Shown piece after piece: positions 45,001 through 56,800 of a DNA stretch of 64,000 bases. A program made the position numbers and the translations under genes. Origin of the DNA: Oryzias latipes. Its lineage: Eukaryota > Chordata > Actinopteri > Beloniformes > Adrianichthyidae. The notes below the pieces were generated by a model, which saw nothing but the letters and a program-made list of their open reading frames with translations, had not been told where the DNA came from and did not search any database. The stretch lies in NCBI RefSeq assembly GCF_002234675.1, contig NC_019867.2:23163042-23227041 (forward strand), read 5' to 3'. How positions within the stretch are numbered: position 1 is the stretch's first letter; each line of letters begins with the position of its first letter.

Positions 45001-48000
45001 AAACAAATATTTAAAGTATAGATATTCCAGTGATTAGGTGACCTAAATTAGTCTTTTTTGTCCTTCTCTTTTGTTTTTCTCCAAATCAGAGAATATGGAG
45101 GTTGATACAGTCAACAGGGAGCGGGCCAACAGTTTTAAAAGCCCGCGCAGCCAGGACTTGACAGCCAAACTACGAAAAGCTGTGGAGAAGGGTGACGAGA
45201 AGGAGTTCAGTGAACTCGTCTGGAGCAACCCACGTTATCTCATTGGCTCGGGGGATAACCCCACTGTCGTACAGGTGAGATCAAAGATCCCGTTAAGACA
45301 TACTGGGATAATTGTTGCCTTACTTGAAAACTGTTGGAAGCATCAAAAGACACACGGTGCATTTTTTTATTCACCACTTTTCTCTAAACATCAATGAACA
45401 TCATGAGATTCTTTCATTGATGAGCACTCTTCTGGTTCAGACCTAGGCGGGATTCATGTTGAACCCAAGATGAGCTTTCCTTCAGTAACTCTTCTTCTCT
45501 TCTATTCTTTCTCGAATAAGCTTCAACTTACCATTTGATCTATATCTGAATTTAAACTAGAGCTCTTCAAGACCTTAAGCTTTCCAGTCAGTTCAGTAAT
45601 GAATCAGACCTGAGAGGGATGAAGGTTTAACCTTTATTTATTTATTTATTTATTTTGTGGGGGAGGGGTTTATTTAAAAAAACATATACAGTGTTCCCTC
45701 GATATAACTGTGTTCAACTTTTGCAGTCTTGCTACATTTTTTGTGCAATTTAGCTATTTTCTTTCTCAGCGCATTGTGTAATGAGTCCTGGAGGTTCATG
45801 TATGTAGTGAAGGAAGAGATGGTGGTGGTTGCTATGAACGAAGAGGATGCAGAGGATGCGGTTAGATGGAGGCACAAGATTTGCTGTGGTAAACCTATGG
45901 TATGGGAACGACCAACGACAAAGATAACTTGATGTAAAAGAGGATGGCGAAGTCGCTTTTTCTGTGAATCCAGTTTAGTTTTGTGACTGTCCTGCAAAAT
46001 TGACAATTCTTTTGTGTTAATTGATCAAGGTGGCGAGTACGCATCACTGTGAAGGTATTAGTCAGTCAAAAACTCCATTAAAACAGCACAATTACCATTT
46101 TCCCTCATATCACTAATTCTAGGATTCTAAAATTTCAGTATAGAGAAATAGTTTCTCATTTCTGACTAATTATTTATACCAGAGTGCTTCAGAGAGTAGA
46201 AACGTTGGAAACATGTTCAGTAGAAATGTTACCACATTTTTATTTTTTGTCTCATCAGGAGGGCTGCCGGTACAACGTCATGCACGTAGCAGCAAAGGAG
46301 AACCAGGCCAAGATTGCTCAGCTTTTGCTGGACACCTTGGAAAACCCAGACTTTATGCGTCTCATGTACCCTGACGACCAGGAAGACATGCTGCAGAAAA
46401 GGATTCACTACATTGTAGATCTTTACCTCAACACCCCAGATAAGGCTGTCAGTCTCCTCTCCATAGCTAAAACCAAAATGAAACTTTATTTTCAGATTTT
46501 GTTAAGGTGTTTGTTGATTTATTTTTTATGTTTACTTTTTTGTGTAGGGTTTTGAAACACCACTTCACTTTGCCTGCAAGTTTGGATGTCCAGATGTGGT
46601 GAATGTCTTGTGCTCGCATCCCGGCATCGCTAAGAACTGCAAAAACAAGGATGGCCTGAAGCCTTGTGATGTGAGGAGATGCTCATTTCACACTTCCCAG
46701 ACTTCAACACCCACAACAGTTTTCCTAGCTTGGAGTTTTGCTGTTTGCTGTGATCAAAAAAGCTTTGATGATTGTAAACCATTACCGTTTCAACCAAGAT
46801 TTTTTTGTTATTTTTAAAATGTCAGGAGACTAAGAATAATTTTTTTGTCTAGTTCTGTTTTCATTTTTTCAACTTATCATTTATTAATATTTAGAAGAAG
46901 TGCAGTCTTCAAACTGGTCAAGATGTGATGGTTGGTTCTCCTTCTCATGGCTTCTTATGGTAGCTCATCTCACCTTTGAACTCCTCCAGTCTGGCCGATC
47001 TGAGTCAAGGCTGCGGTTTTCTTGTTCAGACAGGTTATGGCAATATTTATTGATCTGAAGGTGCCAGGTATCCTCTTCCTTAATGTTAGAAATGTAGGGG
47101 GAGAAAGACTTAGACCCATGTGCACATACGGATGTTGACTCGTTTGAGTGCTGTGGATTTTTGGAGGGTTGTAGGAGCCTCTGCTTCTTACAGGGTGTCT
47201 CACAGTTCGCTTGAGGCTCGTACAGCCACCTTAAGCCTTAAAGGACTTCATGAAAATGGAATGCACTATTGTCACACACGAGATAAATGTATTGTGAAGT
47301 ATTCGTGAGGTGAATGTAAGTTACACGCACCTAAGGGCATTAGTGAGGTCTTCATGCTGGCATCTTACTGACTGCACACATGCTGCACTCGCAGGGTGTG
47401 CAGGTGATGCCTAAGTGCCTGTAGCACACCTGTAGGATACCCACACAAACTACACTCTTGTTTGATTTCCCAAATTCTAACAGTCAAGCTACGCCACAAA
47501 GATCACTGGAACAGCACAGAAGTATATAAAATACAGAAAATAATGCAGCGATCGTAAATCAAAGGTTTATCACAATAAATAATACCCTTTTAAATGGACA
47601 AAATACACGTGAATTAATCTTCAAGAGGAATGTCTAAATGCTTTTAAGGCATATTTTGTCTTTACAGAGATGTTTACCTACACTGAAAGTCATTCCATAG
47701 TACCTGTGCTCTAAATTCTATTGAAAATGTAGGAAGGTGAAAAGCTGAAGACTTGCGAGTTGAGTGAGAATATAACTGTGAATTCAATGTAAAATGCGTA
47801 GAGAACTGTTCAGGAATATTCCTTTCACTAAAAAATATTTGATAGTTAAAAACACTTTGAAAGCAGTTTTGCAAACCCAAAATGCTGTGAGTAGTTGGTA
47901 AAGTACTCGCCCAAACTATAATACAAAGAGATGGATGTGGATAAATTAAGCTATAATAAAGAATTTGCAGACATTTTGTGGAAACTAAATAGCTGACCAT

Positions 48001-51000
48001 CATTATTATACCAAGATATTTGTGCATCTTTGACCAAATCAGTTTGTTCTCTCCAGTTTAAACCTTCATCACAAAAATGCTTAAGAACACCTGAGGCATC
48101 TCAGCAGACTTATTATAATTGTGGATACATCTTTAGAATAAGTCTTTTTGCCCTGCGGTTGCAGTTGGTTATGTGAGTGGCCTTCAGCCAAACAAACTGA
48201 ACAATGTCGTTTTGGATTTCCTTGTCCAGTTTGGTCTTTTCAAATCTTTATCCATGACATACTGATGACCATGTGTATTTCTTAGTTAATATTGTCCTTT
48301 TGTTTCATTTCATTCGTTTTTTTTTCTTTTTCCTCACAGCTTATTTGTAGCAGAAAAAATAAAACCCAAGAAGTGAAACAGAGGATAGAAGAGTACTTGG
48401 AAGGTAAGCTTACCCTTACACATAGATGGTTTAATTCAGAGGAGATTGCATCTTGGATGATTTAATTTCTGTTGTTCTTGTTTTCTCTTTTTTTAGTTGT
48501 CTAACATCCTTATAATGGTTTAAAATGAGACATCTGAGCTGATGTGATTGGGTCAGTTCTAGTTGTGCCTCTGAATGAACTATGTACACACTTGTCGTGT
48601 CATTTTTTTTTCTTTGTATTCTAAACCTTCCATAATTTAGGGTTGGTAAATCTGATGGTTGCAGTGGACAACTGGTTGAAGTGACTTTGTGTGAGCAGGA
48701 GTTTAGGTATTGACTGTATATGAGAACTGGATCGAGTGAGGATGATGTCACCTATAGTAAATGACTTACTTCCAGCTCCAACCAAATTAAGTCAATTCAG
48801 TTGACATTTTTTTCGCGATAGAGACATCGCTATGTTGGAGCCAGATGTCGTCAGTAAGTAGTGATTGGCCCCCACTCGGTCTGAGTCATGGTTTCTATGG
48901 CAACCACTCTAACCAATCAGGAGACCTACTACTTGTAAGCGCAATAAATGAAATCTGTTAATCAAACCTTTCAAACGTTCACAGTGAGAAAGAGAAATTA
49001 GGATTAGCATGAATATGTTACAAAGGATAGCAGAACAAGAATGGTTATTCTGACAAATACAACTTAGTAATGGCTGCTAATTCAGCAAAAGAAGGTTATG
49101 GGATTTTGTCTTCTTGGCATCAGTGGGTACTTCCTATTTGGAATGCGAGGGGTTAGGGGTCACTCAGACTAGTTTTCATAGACAGTCAATGAGTTTAGCG
49201 CAGACTCTCAGTAGACTATAGAAATGTTTGAGTGCCTCTGATTCCAACTTTATTGGACTTTTATGTCCTGCTTGAAAAGTGTTTTTTAGGTAATCATTAG
49301 ACTTCTCTATATATGATGTTCTGTTTCTCAGACCGTTGCTACGTTCCTCTGCTGAGGGCAACTGACAACACCTCTCAGCCCATCATTGGAGATCCATGGT
49401 CGCCCGAGTCCTCAGAGGGTCTCACTCAAAACCAGCAGCACACAAGAAGCCCCATGGATCCCCTGATGACTGTCACAGCCTTTGCAGGACCGCTAAGCCC
49501 TTTTAAAGCAAGTTTAACACCTGTCTGCATGATGGTTGGTTTGTTTAGCCGTTTCTGATTAGATTCTGTTGTTTTCCACTGAAGGCAGCTGATTTTCGAC
49601 GCTCTTGGAAGACGCCACCCAGAGAGCGGGCCGAGTTCTACCACATCCTTAAATCAGATCTTGACAGAGGGGCAGAAAAAGTGGGCAGGTACAAACAAAC
49701 CAGAATCTGCTGCTTTCACATTTATTTCATTTTTCTGCTTATTTATTTATTTTTTCATTTACTTTTGTGCCAGAGCTCCAGTGTTGACATTCTTTAAACC
49801 ACTGTTACTCTTCAGCTGTTAACACGATTTACATTGATTGTGTGAACAGTTGAAAAGTTATGGGATGTCGAGAAGCGTGAGTTATGTAATTGTCTCCAGA
49901 TACATCTCTGGAGTTTAAGGGTTAAACTCATCGCCTGTGTAGAAAAAGCTGCTGTACTTATCCAGATCTGACTACAGTTTGTTCTTGAAATGTCAAACAT
50001 TTATTAGGATTTTCTGATCTATTGATTTGGAAAATAATTTTCCGTTTTTCTGGTTCCACAACATTTGATAGATTCTAAAGAACTGAAAATCAGTCAGTTG
50101 TTGAATTTGCTACACTAGGAGGTCATGTTTACTGAAATCAAAACCTGTTCCAATCAAAAACATCTTAATAGATCAATTCATATTTATACATAGGATCCTT
50201 TATTTTCCTGCAACTTCAATATTCTTGCATCCATTGAACTCATTAGTTTTTGGAGTCTTTGCTTGAATTTCTTTGCAGCATTTTAGAATAGCCTCTCAGA
50301 GCTGCTGTTTGGATGTGAACTGCCTCCCACCCTCACAGATATTCTGCTTGAGGATGCTCCTAAGGTTCCTAACAGGGTTGAGGTCAGGGGAGGATGTGGG
50401 ACACGCCATCAGTTTATCTCCTTTTATTCTGATAGCAGCCCATGATGTAGAGGTATACCTTGCAGAGATGGTGCATCGTCATACATGAAGATGATTTTGT
50501 TACGGAGAGCACAATTCTTTTTGTACCAAAGAAGAAAGTGGTCCTTCAGAAACTCCACATACTTTTCAGAGGACAGTTTCACACCTTCAGGGACCCCAAA
50601 GGTGCTGATCTGGAGAGAGCTGGTTGGCCACTTTGATTCAGGCCCAAAACCTGACTCTGTCACCTCCTTGCTGATGTTGCAGCCTTGTTGGGACGTGGTG
50701 GCCATCCACCAACCACCCACTACTCCATCCATCCAGACCATCCAGGGTTTTACAGCACTCATTAGTGAACAAGTAAAAATGAGTCTTCATTTATGTCTGG
50801 GCCCACTGCAGCCATTTCTGCTTGTGCTTAGGGGTGGCCGAATAGAAGGTTTACGTATAACTGCAAGCCTCTGGAGGATCCTACACCTTGATGTTTGTGG
50901 GAGTCCAGAGACAGCAGGAGCTTCAGATATGTGATTGCTGCTTAGCAACTGCTCTATGTACCAGACGTTTTTGTGTGGCAGAAACCTTCCTCATTCTGCC

Positions 51001-54000
51001 TTTATCTGCACCAAACGGTGTGTGCTCTGAATCAGTGACAAATCTCTTCATAGGAAGATGATCATGCTCAAGTTTTCATTAAATATCCAAGGTTTTTTTT
51101 TACCCTGTCCAAGGCACTGAACTATTTCACACTTCTCAACAGCAGAGAGAACTTTTTTCTTTCCAATATTAGTTGAAAATGTTGGTCTGCTTAATGATGT
51201 TGAACGTCCTACTTTAGTAGTCTTTTCTTTAATAGCACTCACCAGGCAAACCGATCTTCACAGGTGTCTGAGATTGATGTCAGGGATCCAAAGAGCCCTG
51301 AGAGACGGTATTATTCATGAGTTTAATTTAAAAACAAACAATTTGATCTGTTTGCCACTTAAATACAGTTTGCATAATAATTTGGAATGCACTGTATGTT
51401 GTTGCTCAATATAAATTTCTGTTTCTGGTTAAAAGTTAATCAAGTATTTAGTATTAAAGCAAATGTCTAAAAAGAGTACCGGTAGTTGGATAGAGTCATA
51501 GTAGCAAGTAATAAATGGACAACTCCTTTACATCCTCAGAGACCTAGCCCATGAGATGGGGCACCCCTGGGCAGAGTACTGGGGCTTCCTGGATTGTTTT
51601 GTGGACCTTTCGTCTCCTGAGGGCCTCCACATGCTGGAAGAGTATCTGAGCAAGAAGGATTTTAGTGTCCGTACCCATCAAGGAGTCGGGGAGAATGAGA
51701 CGAGCAACAGGTTCAAAACCCCCTCCCCAGGTAGGCATCAAGAAATGGATCACATCCCGTCTTACTCCCTAAACGAGTTTGTAATCAGGAAATCCGAGTC
51801 TCTATAAAATAATGGGCCATTTTACATACTCAAAATGGATAAACGCTAAAAGAATTTTTTGATACTGGCGGAAATGTTTTTCTGACTCCTCATTCCTGTT
51901 TCCAGGCAAGCCCAAAAAGTTCTGCAACTCAATTTCTGTTGGTGCCTTCCTGGACGAGGGGGACGATATCAGCCTGGAGGAAATGAAGAACCGGCAAAAC
52001 GCAGCACTTACCAGCATCACCTCATCGGCTGCCAGCAAGGACGCGCTGAAAGGGGCTGTGGGGGGCCGAGAGTTTCACATTGCACTGCACCACCGCGGGG
52101 CCAACCTGATCGAGACGGCCGCCGAGCAGGACCTGCTCTGCTGCTGCAGTGATGCCCTCTTGTCACCCGGAGTGGCCTGCAAAAACGAGGCGTGTTCCTC
52201 CTCCAGAGAAAGGACTCACAACGGAGACCGGCTGTCTCCACGCTCCTCTCCGTCCTCTTCCAAAATGATGTCCCCCATCTCCAATCTTTTGGTGGAGTTT
52301 GAGCGAATGTCACTACAAGAGAACCAAGTCTCACCTGCAAGCTACAAGGAGAAAAGAAACGGTGGGGAGAACTGGCACAAGGAGGTGCGGGACTCTCTTA
52401 GCTCCTCCGCCGCTACCGTCCTGAGCTCCGGGCTGAACCGCCTGTCCCTCAGTCAGGACGGCCTGTCTGTGGATGGGACATGCAGGGGTGCAGGAGGAGG
52501 TACAGAGGGAAGGAGCAGCAGCAGCAGCTCAGAGGAGTACTTTGAAGCAGAGGAGAATCTGGACATGTCAGGTTGGACCAAGGGGTCAGGGGTCCGCAAC
52601 TTCTGTGCCAGGTCAAAGTCATGGGACCACGGAGGCAGAGACCTGAGCAGCTCAGGATCATCTAAATCCTCTTATAAGTCCTTAGATAGCTCTCAGGAGT
52701 TCCTACCCAGGACGCCGCCGCACATTAGAAGAGAACTGTTCATTGATGGGTGAGTCACGCCAACGGGCTCTCAAAATAACATTGCAGAATAAACAATGTG
52801 AAAACATGCACAAATGTAACTGTAACCAAACAATGAAGCTCTTTTATTTAAAGCTCTATCTTTTCAGAATGATTCACTGATCCTTTTAGTAAAATCAAAT
52901 CATCAAACAGGAATATTTTGTGTTCTGACCCTTAGTAGTGTCGTGTTATTAAGTCACCAAATGTGATTTTGCAGGGATTCACCCACCAAACTGGACAGAG
53001 AGGTTTTGACAGCAATAAAGAGCGCAGAGCTGGATCCTCTGAAGTATCCTAGCATATTCAAATGGAAGAGCACACTGAAGTCATTCTCTGACTTGGACAT
53101 GCAGAGGTTGGTCAACTTATCAAGCGTTTTCTTTTTTTTTAAATGTTTTCTCTCTTGGCTTAAAGATGAAAACCCATTTCTGTTGATTCTTGACTTGAAT
53201 TAAATCAAACTATATTTATCTCTGAGAGAGAGGCAGCTCAAAGAAAAAGGACAAGTGATAGTACAATTAAAGCTCACTAGATATTCGATTAAACAATTAA
53301 TGCATTCATAAATAATTGTGCATAATAATAAAATGGGGTTTTCATGCATCAGATTGTGATCAGAGCGTCCAGGTGGGTGGGGTGGGATGGAGGAGTATAC
53401 ATCTCTAACATTTTTATAGCCAATCCAGCATCTTCTCCTCCATGGTCTGGATGAATGTGGGGAGGGTATGGGGGGGGGGGGGGGGTGATTGAAGTCCCTG
53501 CTGGTGAGCAGAAGGGACTGCTGGTGGCGCGGCTGCGTCCTGGAAACTCGTTCATATACACCGCAAGTCTCCCGCCTTTCTTCTATTCACTCTCAGAGTG
53601 AGTCCATTCAGCATCGTCTCCGTGAAACACATGAACTCCAGTTGTAGCCGAGTCGGCGCCGTCAGCTCATCAGTTTTTTTTGAGGAGGGAAGAACGATTT
53701 CCCATAAAAATGAATGGTATAAACAGCTTGTACCTTCTTTTTTTTTCTTCTCCTAGAGGCTTAACAGAAATGTGACCAAAAAAGGCGTTGTTTTTTTTTT
53801 TGGGATGTTGCTAGCAAGTTTGAAAACCAAAATCTGGCCTGAAAACTTCTAGGAGTGTTGATAATAGAGGAAAAAAGAAGAAATTCATCTTTCAGTTATT
53901 ACAATTTTTGAGTGGATTAAGAATTCGATGTTTTACATCGTTAACATTTGGTGTTTTTAGTTTTACAAGCTGGGCTGGATTTCGTCTCTATTAACGACCT

Positions 54001-56800
54001 GATTGGATTTCTTTTCAATCTGTTTTTTCACATTTTTGTTTCAAAACCAGTTTTTCTTATTAAGAAAATTAATATTCCTATAACTAATGTTTGAAAATAA
54101 ACATGTGGACGTAATCATGTTAAAATGGTTAAAGACCCACTCGGATCATCTTTTGATCCACTTACAAAAGTGTTTCCAGTTGTCTTTTAATTATGATTTT
54201 AGCCAAAATAATAATAAAAAAGTGTCATTTTCTTAGACATAGTTTTTGCAGACCAGCAGGAGTTGAAGTTGAGTAAGCTGATCCCCTTTACGTCACTCAC
54301 TGTCTACCGCTAGCTTCCAGCCCCTCACATCCTAAGAATAATGGTGCAATCAATAGTGAAGCAATCCAGATGTACAGTTCTGAGCCCAATCCAGACAGAC
54401 AAGTCGAATGAAGATGTGTATGAATCTAGTCGTCTACAAGCATCAGAATGGAGCAGAGCAGGGTTTTTGTGGCCGGCCCATCCCATCACACCATCTACAT
54501 CACAGCTACAATCTTTTTCAAACATGTGTATGTCTGAATTCCCACCCTAACCCCTACATAGTGCACTGTATAGTGCGTTTTTGTAGTGCTGTCCAAATCT
54601 ACATTTCCAAAATCCAGTGCCCTGGAAATTTCCCAGGAGTCTCTGTGAAAAACCAGTGTGCATCAATGCTCACTAGATCGGCGAATATCGACCACAATGC
54701 ATTGCCTTGGAACATTTTTTACCAAAAAATGTATTTAGATGTATTTTTTGAAAGACCAGCAACGATTTTATCTTCAGAAGACAGTGGACCCATAAATAAT
54801 CGTCGCAAAACGCTCCTATCAATTAGATATTCACTTCATGAAATTGATGACGGCATATCCACTGTTTAAATAAATAAATAAAAATAGTGAGCGAGCATGG
54901 TGTGCTTTAAAAATTCATGGTACTACATAGTGCCGCACTATATAGTCTTTTTTAGTAGTTGGGGGTTAGGGCGGGAATTCGGACACAACCCATCATTTTT
55001 TTGTCTGCTACTGATTCACTATGATTTGAGTAAAGAAATACTCAGAAATGCAATTTTGGGCTTAATTTTCTTTTTATAAGTCTTCAATCCTCGGAAAAAT
55101 GCCAAAATAACATGTAAAAAACACAAAAACACTATTTTTATCAGAGTGGGTCTTCAAGCAGAAAATAGTTTTTTTTTCATAACTGTTTTAAACAGAATAA
55201 ATGTGAATGTAATCATGTTAACATTGGAAATATCTACAATATATACCGTATTTTCCGGACTATAAGTCGCCCTTTTTTTCATAGTTTGGGAAGGGGTGCG
55301 ACTTATACTCCGCAGCGACTTATATTAGAAATAAATTGAAATAAATACATTGTTAACCCTCCTGTTATGTTCATTTGTGAGGAACAGAGATGATGTTCCT
55401 GGGTCAATTTGATGTATGAGGTATGTTAAGTGTTAAGAGTATGTTAAGTGACTCAGAGAATCAGCAAACTTTTTTTTACAGTAACATCTTGAAGGATAAC
55501 AACATAATATTCTATTTTCCAATGATTTCATAGATTCAGAAATGCAATAAAAATGACAACTGTTTCTACAAATACAGGATGAAAACAGAGTATTAGTTGG
55601 CCAATGATGCTTCATGAAAAGAATAAATAAATAAGTTTGAGAAAAAATTAATGTGAAATATTAGATAAACAGTCTGCTATGATTGTGTCATATAAGGTTG
55701 TGAAAGTTAAAATGCGACTTATAGTCCAGTGCGACTTATCTGTGTTTTTTTCTACTTTATAATGCATTTTTGGGCTGGTGCGACTTATACTCCGGTGCGA
55801 CTTATAGTCCGGAAAATACGGTATAGCAAAGCAATTTTCTGTCGAACTTCGAGAGGATGTTACAGAAAAATCAATTTTATGACATTAAATTGAGATTATT
55901 GTTGGGTTTATTGTTTATTTCAGGCTATAAAACAGGAAAAAGGAAATGCATATGCAAATGACAGCATTATAAGGACTCTTTATTATAAAAAGAAATACGC
56001 AGTACATGACACATTGAATCCACTAAATATACAGTTAGTTAAATAGTTTGATCAATTGCTTAAAAAGTAGTAGGACGCAAATTCATATAACCATAATAAT
56101 TCCACCCTTGTAAGGTTTGACTTCATTTTTGTTTAATTTTCAAAAAAGATTGGTTTAAAAATATTTTTATTAAGCCATCTGCTTTTTAAATGTAAGCACT
56201 GTATTTGGCTCTGAACTGTATTATTTTTCTTGTTGTTACATTTCTGTTTTCCAAGAGGAAATCGCTTTTGGGTTTAACTACTTCAGTGTTTTGTTTTGTT
56301 TTTTTGGTTTTGTTTTATTTACTGCAGTTAGGACATTTGTGCATTTGTTCCCTACAACCCCTTAAAGTCAGTTTAGTGAAGTTTTTCAGCATTCTAAGAG
56401 AAAAAATAATCTATTTCTTACAGTATTTTTTTTTTAAAAATCCATTATTTAGTATAATATTGTTTCCTCCGTGTATTTGTCTGGGATTATTTTGAAAATA
56501 TTTCTCTTACAACTTTTATCAGGTTGAGTCATTTAAGAAGTCAATCTTGCAAGCATCTAATATTTGAATGATGTGTTTTCTTTGTGGTACAGCTGGCCCA
56601 GCCCTGCTGTAAAATCCCGCCTCAGGAAGCAGCATCAGACCCCCGGATCCCCGATCAGCGGCCTGATGTCCCCCACCGGTCGCTTCAGTCCTGTCCGCCA
56701 TGTTGCCTCATTAGACTTCAGCCCAGGCCGTTATAGCCCTGCCAACGCCGGCTACATCCAACGGATCCGCCTCAAGCACTTGAACGAGCCGTCGCAGTAA
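42062..56800 (+). CDS. ankle2: ankle2 (LEM4), ankyrin repeat and LEM domain protein, 966 aa
   Basis: In animals ANKLE2 controls dephosphorylation of the chromatin linker BAF at mitotic exit, acting through VRK1 and PP2A, so that the nuclear envelope reforms. Exons: 42062-42551, 44258-44452, 45090-45274, 46259-46447, 46548-46670, 48340-48403, 49332-49507, 49585-49688, 51540-51730, 51906-52749, 52975-53106, 56593-56800; all phases agree. Domains: LEM at residues 4-45 ([18 protein letters not shown]); an RNase H1/viroplasmin-like module at about 160-210 ([19 protein letters not shown]); ankyrin repeats at about 290-395 ([30 protein letters not shown]); then [18 protein letters not shown] and a long Ser-rich tail. 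Compared with human (938 aa) it lacks the N-terminal membrane segment: an in-frame TGA lies two codons before the ATG. The exon at 49332 appears to end at a GC donor. Confidence 0.95.
42552..44257. other. ankle2 intron 1 (after LEM exon)
   Basis: Mostly unique AT-rich sequence. It contains only the family C fragment at 43735-43827. Confidence 0.5.
43735..43827 (-). mobile_element. Family C MITE, fragment
   Basis: CTCAGTCCAGTTGTTATACAGTCAATG is the inverse of the left end of the element at 48709, and GACTTCATTTGGTTGGAGCC also matches it. The rest of the element is missing. Confidence 0.6.
45275..46258. other. ankle2 intron 3, otherwise unremarkable
   Basis: Apart from the LINE scrap and the TTTA tract nothing was recognised. 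Confidence 0.5.
45660..45960 (+). mobile_element. LINE 3'-end fragment in ankle2 intron
   Basis: The frame at 45729-45932 reads [20 protein letters not shown] followed by WERPT, which resembles the terminal region shared with the RTE-like fragment at 36940-37660 (ending CGDTxGERxK in related copies). A (TTTA)n run precedes it at about 45633. Confidence 0.5.
47300..47440. repeat. Unclassified repeat family F, copy 2
   Basis: TGTAAGTTACACGCACC and CAGGGTGTGCAGGTGATGC match the repeat around 10530-11615 with the same spacing once the hAT insertion there is removed. Confidence 0.6.
47660..48060 (-). mobile_element. LINE fragment, C-terminal RT region
   Basis: Minus-strand frame 48027-47674 reads [33 protein letters not shown] and [18 protein letters not shown]. 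This layout (thumb region [16 protein letters not shown], then HNTRxxxxFxLP) is found near the end of many non-LTR reverse transcriptases. No catalytic core is present here. Confidence 0.7.
48709..49190 (+). mobile_element. Family C MITE, complete copy in ankle2 intron
   Basis: The left end TATTGACTGTATATGAGAAC and right end AGTTTTCATAGACAGTCAAT are imperfect inverted repeats of about 21 bp. The interior has GGCTCCAACCAAAT-like and GTTGGAGCCAGATG segments. A second full copy, inverted, lies at 58808-59348, and a fragment at 43735. No ORF. Confidence 0.75.
50190..51398 (-). mobile_element. Tc1-like transposon with decayed transposase
   Basis: The right terminus CAGTGCATTCCAAATTATTA (read on the minus strand from 51396) followed by TGCAAACTGTATTTAAGTGG is a typical Tc1-like end; the left terminus is missing or eroded. 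The N-terminal transposase lies at 51242-51048 ([20 protein letters not shown], helix-turn-helix). The catalytic core lies at 50762-50424 ([34 protein letters not shown]-like), and the C-terminal [16 protein letters not shown] near 50380. The final catalytic Glu position reads Arg, and there are frameshifts, so it is dead. It lies in the ankle2 intron at 49689-51539. Confidence 0.88.
53107..54129. other. ankle2 last intron, first part, with G-run
   Basis: It holds a GC-richer segment (53360-53690) containing a run of about 17 G at 53470-53487. A stretch around AGCCGAGTCGGCGCCGTCAG resembles no recognised gene or repeat. The remainder is AT-rich. Confidence 0.4.
54130..55156 (-). mobile_element. 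Family A MITE, copy 7, carrying a nested element
   Basis: It starts TTAAAGACCCACTCGGATCA and ends TCAGAGTGGGTCTTCAA, inverted relative to the majority. Removal of the insertion at 54531-54985 restores the normal family length and the AAAATGC...TTTTTCAAAC block. Confidence 0.78.
54531..54985. mobile_element. Nested MITE with CCGAATTCCC-type ends
   Basis: The left end TGTCTGAATTCCCACCCTAA and right end TTAGGGCGGGAATTCGGACA are inverted repeats, followed inward on both sides by ACATAGTGCACTATATAG-like palindromic sequence. It lies inside a family A copy, so it inserted later. The superfamily is uncertain. Confidence 0.78.
55246..55821. mobile_element. MITE with pogo-like ends and TA duplication
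   Basis: It starts CCGTATTTTCCGGACTATAA and ends TTATAGTCCGGAAAATACGG, a perfect 20-bp inverted repeat, bounded by TA on both sides. Subterminal GTGCGACTTATA motifs recur several times. The termini resemble those of the pogo-like element at 20548-22396, suggesting a shared transposase source. No ORF. Confidence 0.85.
55824..56592. other. End of ankle2 last intron
   Basis: AT-rich with T-runs; no repeat ends or exon seen before the acceptor GTGGTACAG at 56592. Confidence 0.5.

Larger units (their letters stand above)
42062..46670 (+). other. ankle2: ankle2 N-terminal half: LEM, RNase H1-like and ankyrin exons
   Basis: Five exons code residues 1-394. After the LEM domain a low-complexity Ala/Thr/Ser stretch (residues about 78-101) leads to [15 protein letters not shown] and [15 protein letters not shown], both strongly conserved with human. 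The block from [20 protein letters not shown] to [17 protein letters not shown] precedes the first ankyrin repeat. TYPE of donor for the 46447 exon is the weaker GTCAGT, but phase and homology fix it. Confidence 0.85.
46671..48339. other. ankle2 intron 5 with repeat remnants
   Basis: It contains an unclassified moderately GC-rich stretch (46880-47290), the family F copy and a LINE fragment, listed separately. No exon was missed: phase from 46670 to 48340 is continuous and matches the human protein. Confidence 0.55.
48340..56800 (+). other. ankle2: ankle2 C-terminal half: conserved core and disordered tail
   Basis: Residues 395-966. Conserved pieces are [33 protein letters not shown] (globular core after the ankyrins) and [18 protein letters not shown]. 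The single large exon at 51906-52749 encodes a Ser/Gly-rich, probably disordered, phosphorylatable region. The last exon has WPSPAVKSR and the SPGRYSP-type repeats seen at the human C-terminus. The last intron (53107-56592) is swollen by nested repeats. Confidence 0.8.

Noticed and set aside
52017-52340. Minus-strand frame opposite the large ankle2 exon
   Set aside because: Antisense shadow; the plus frame has the homology and correct splice phases.
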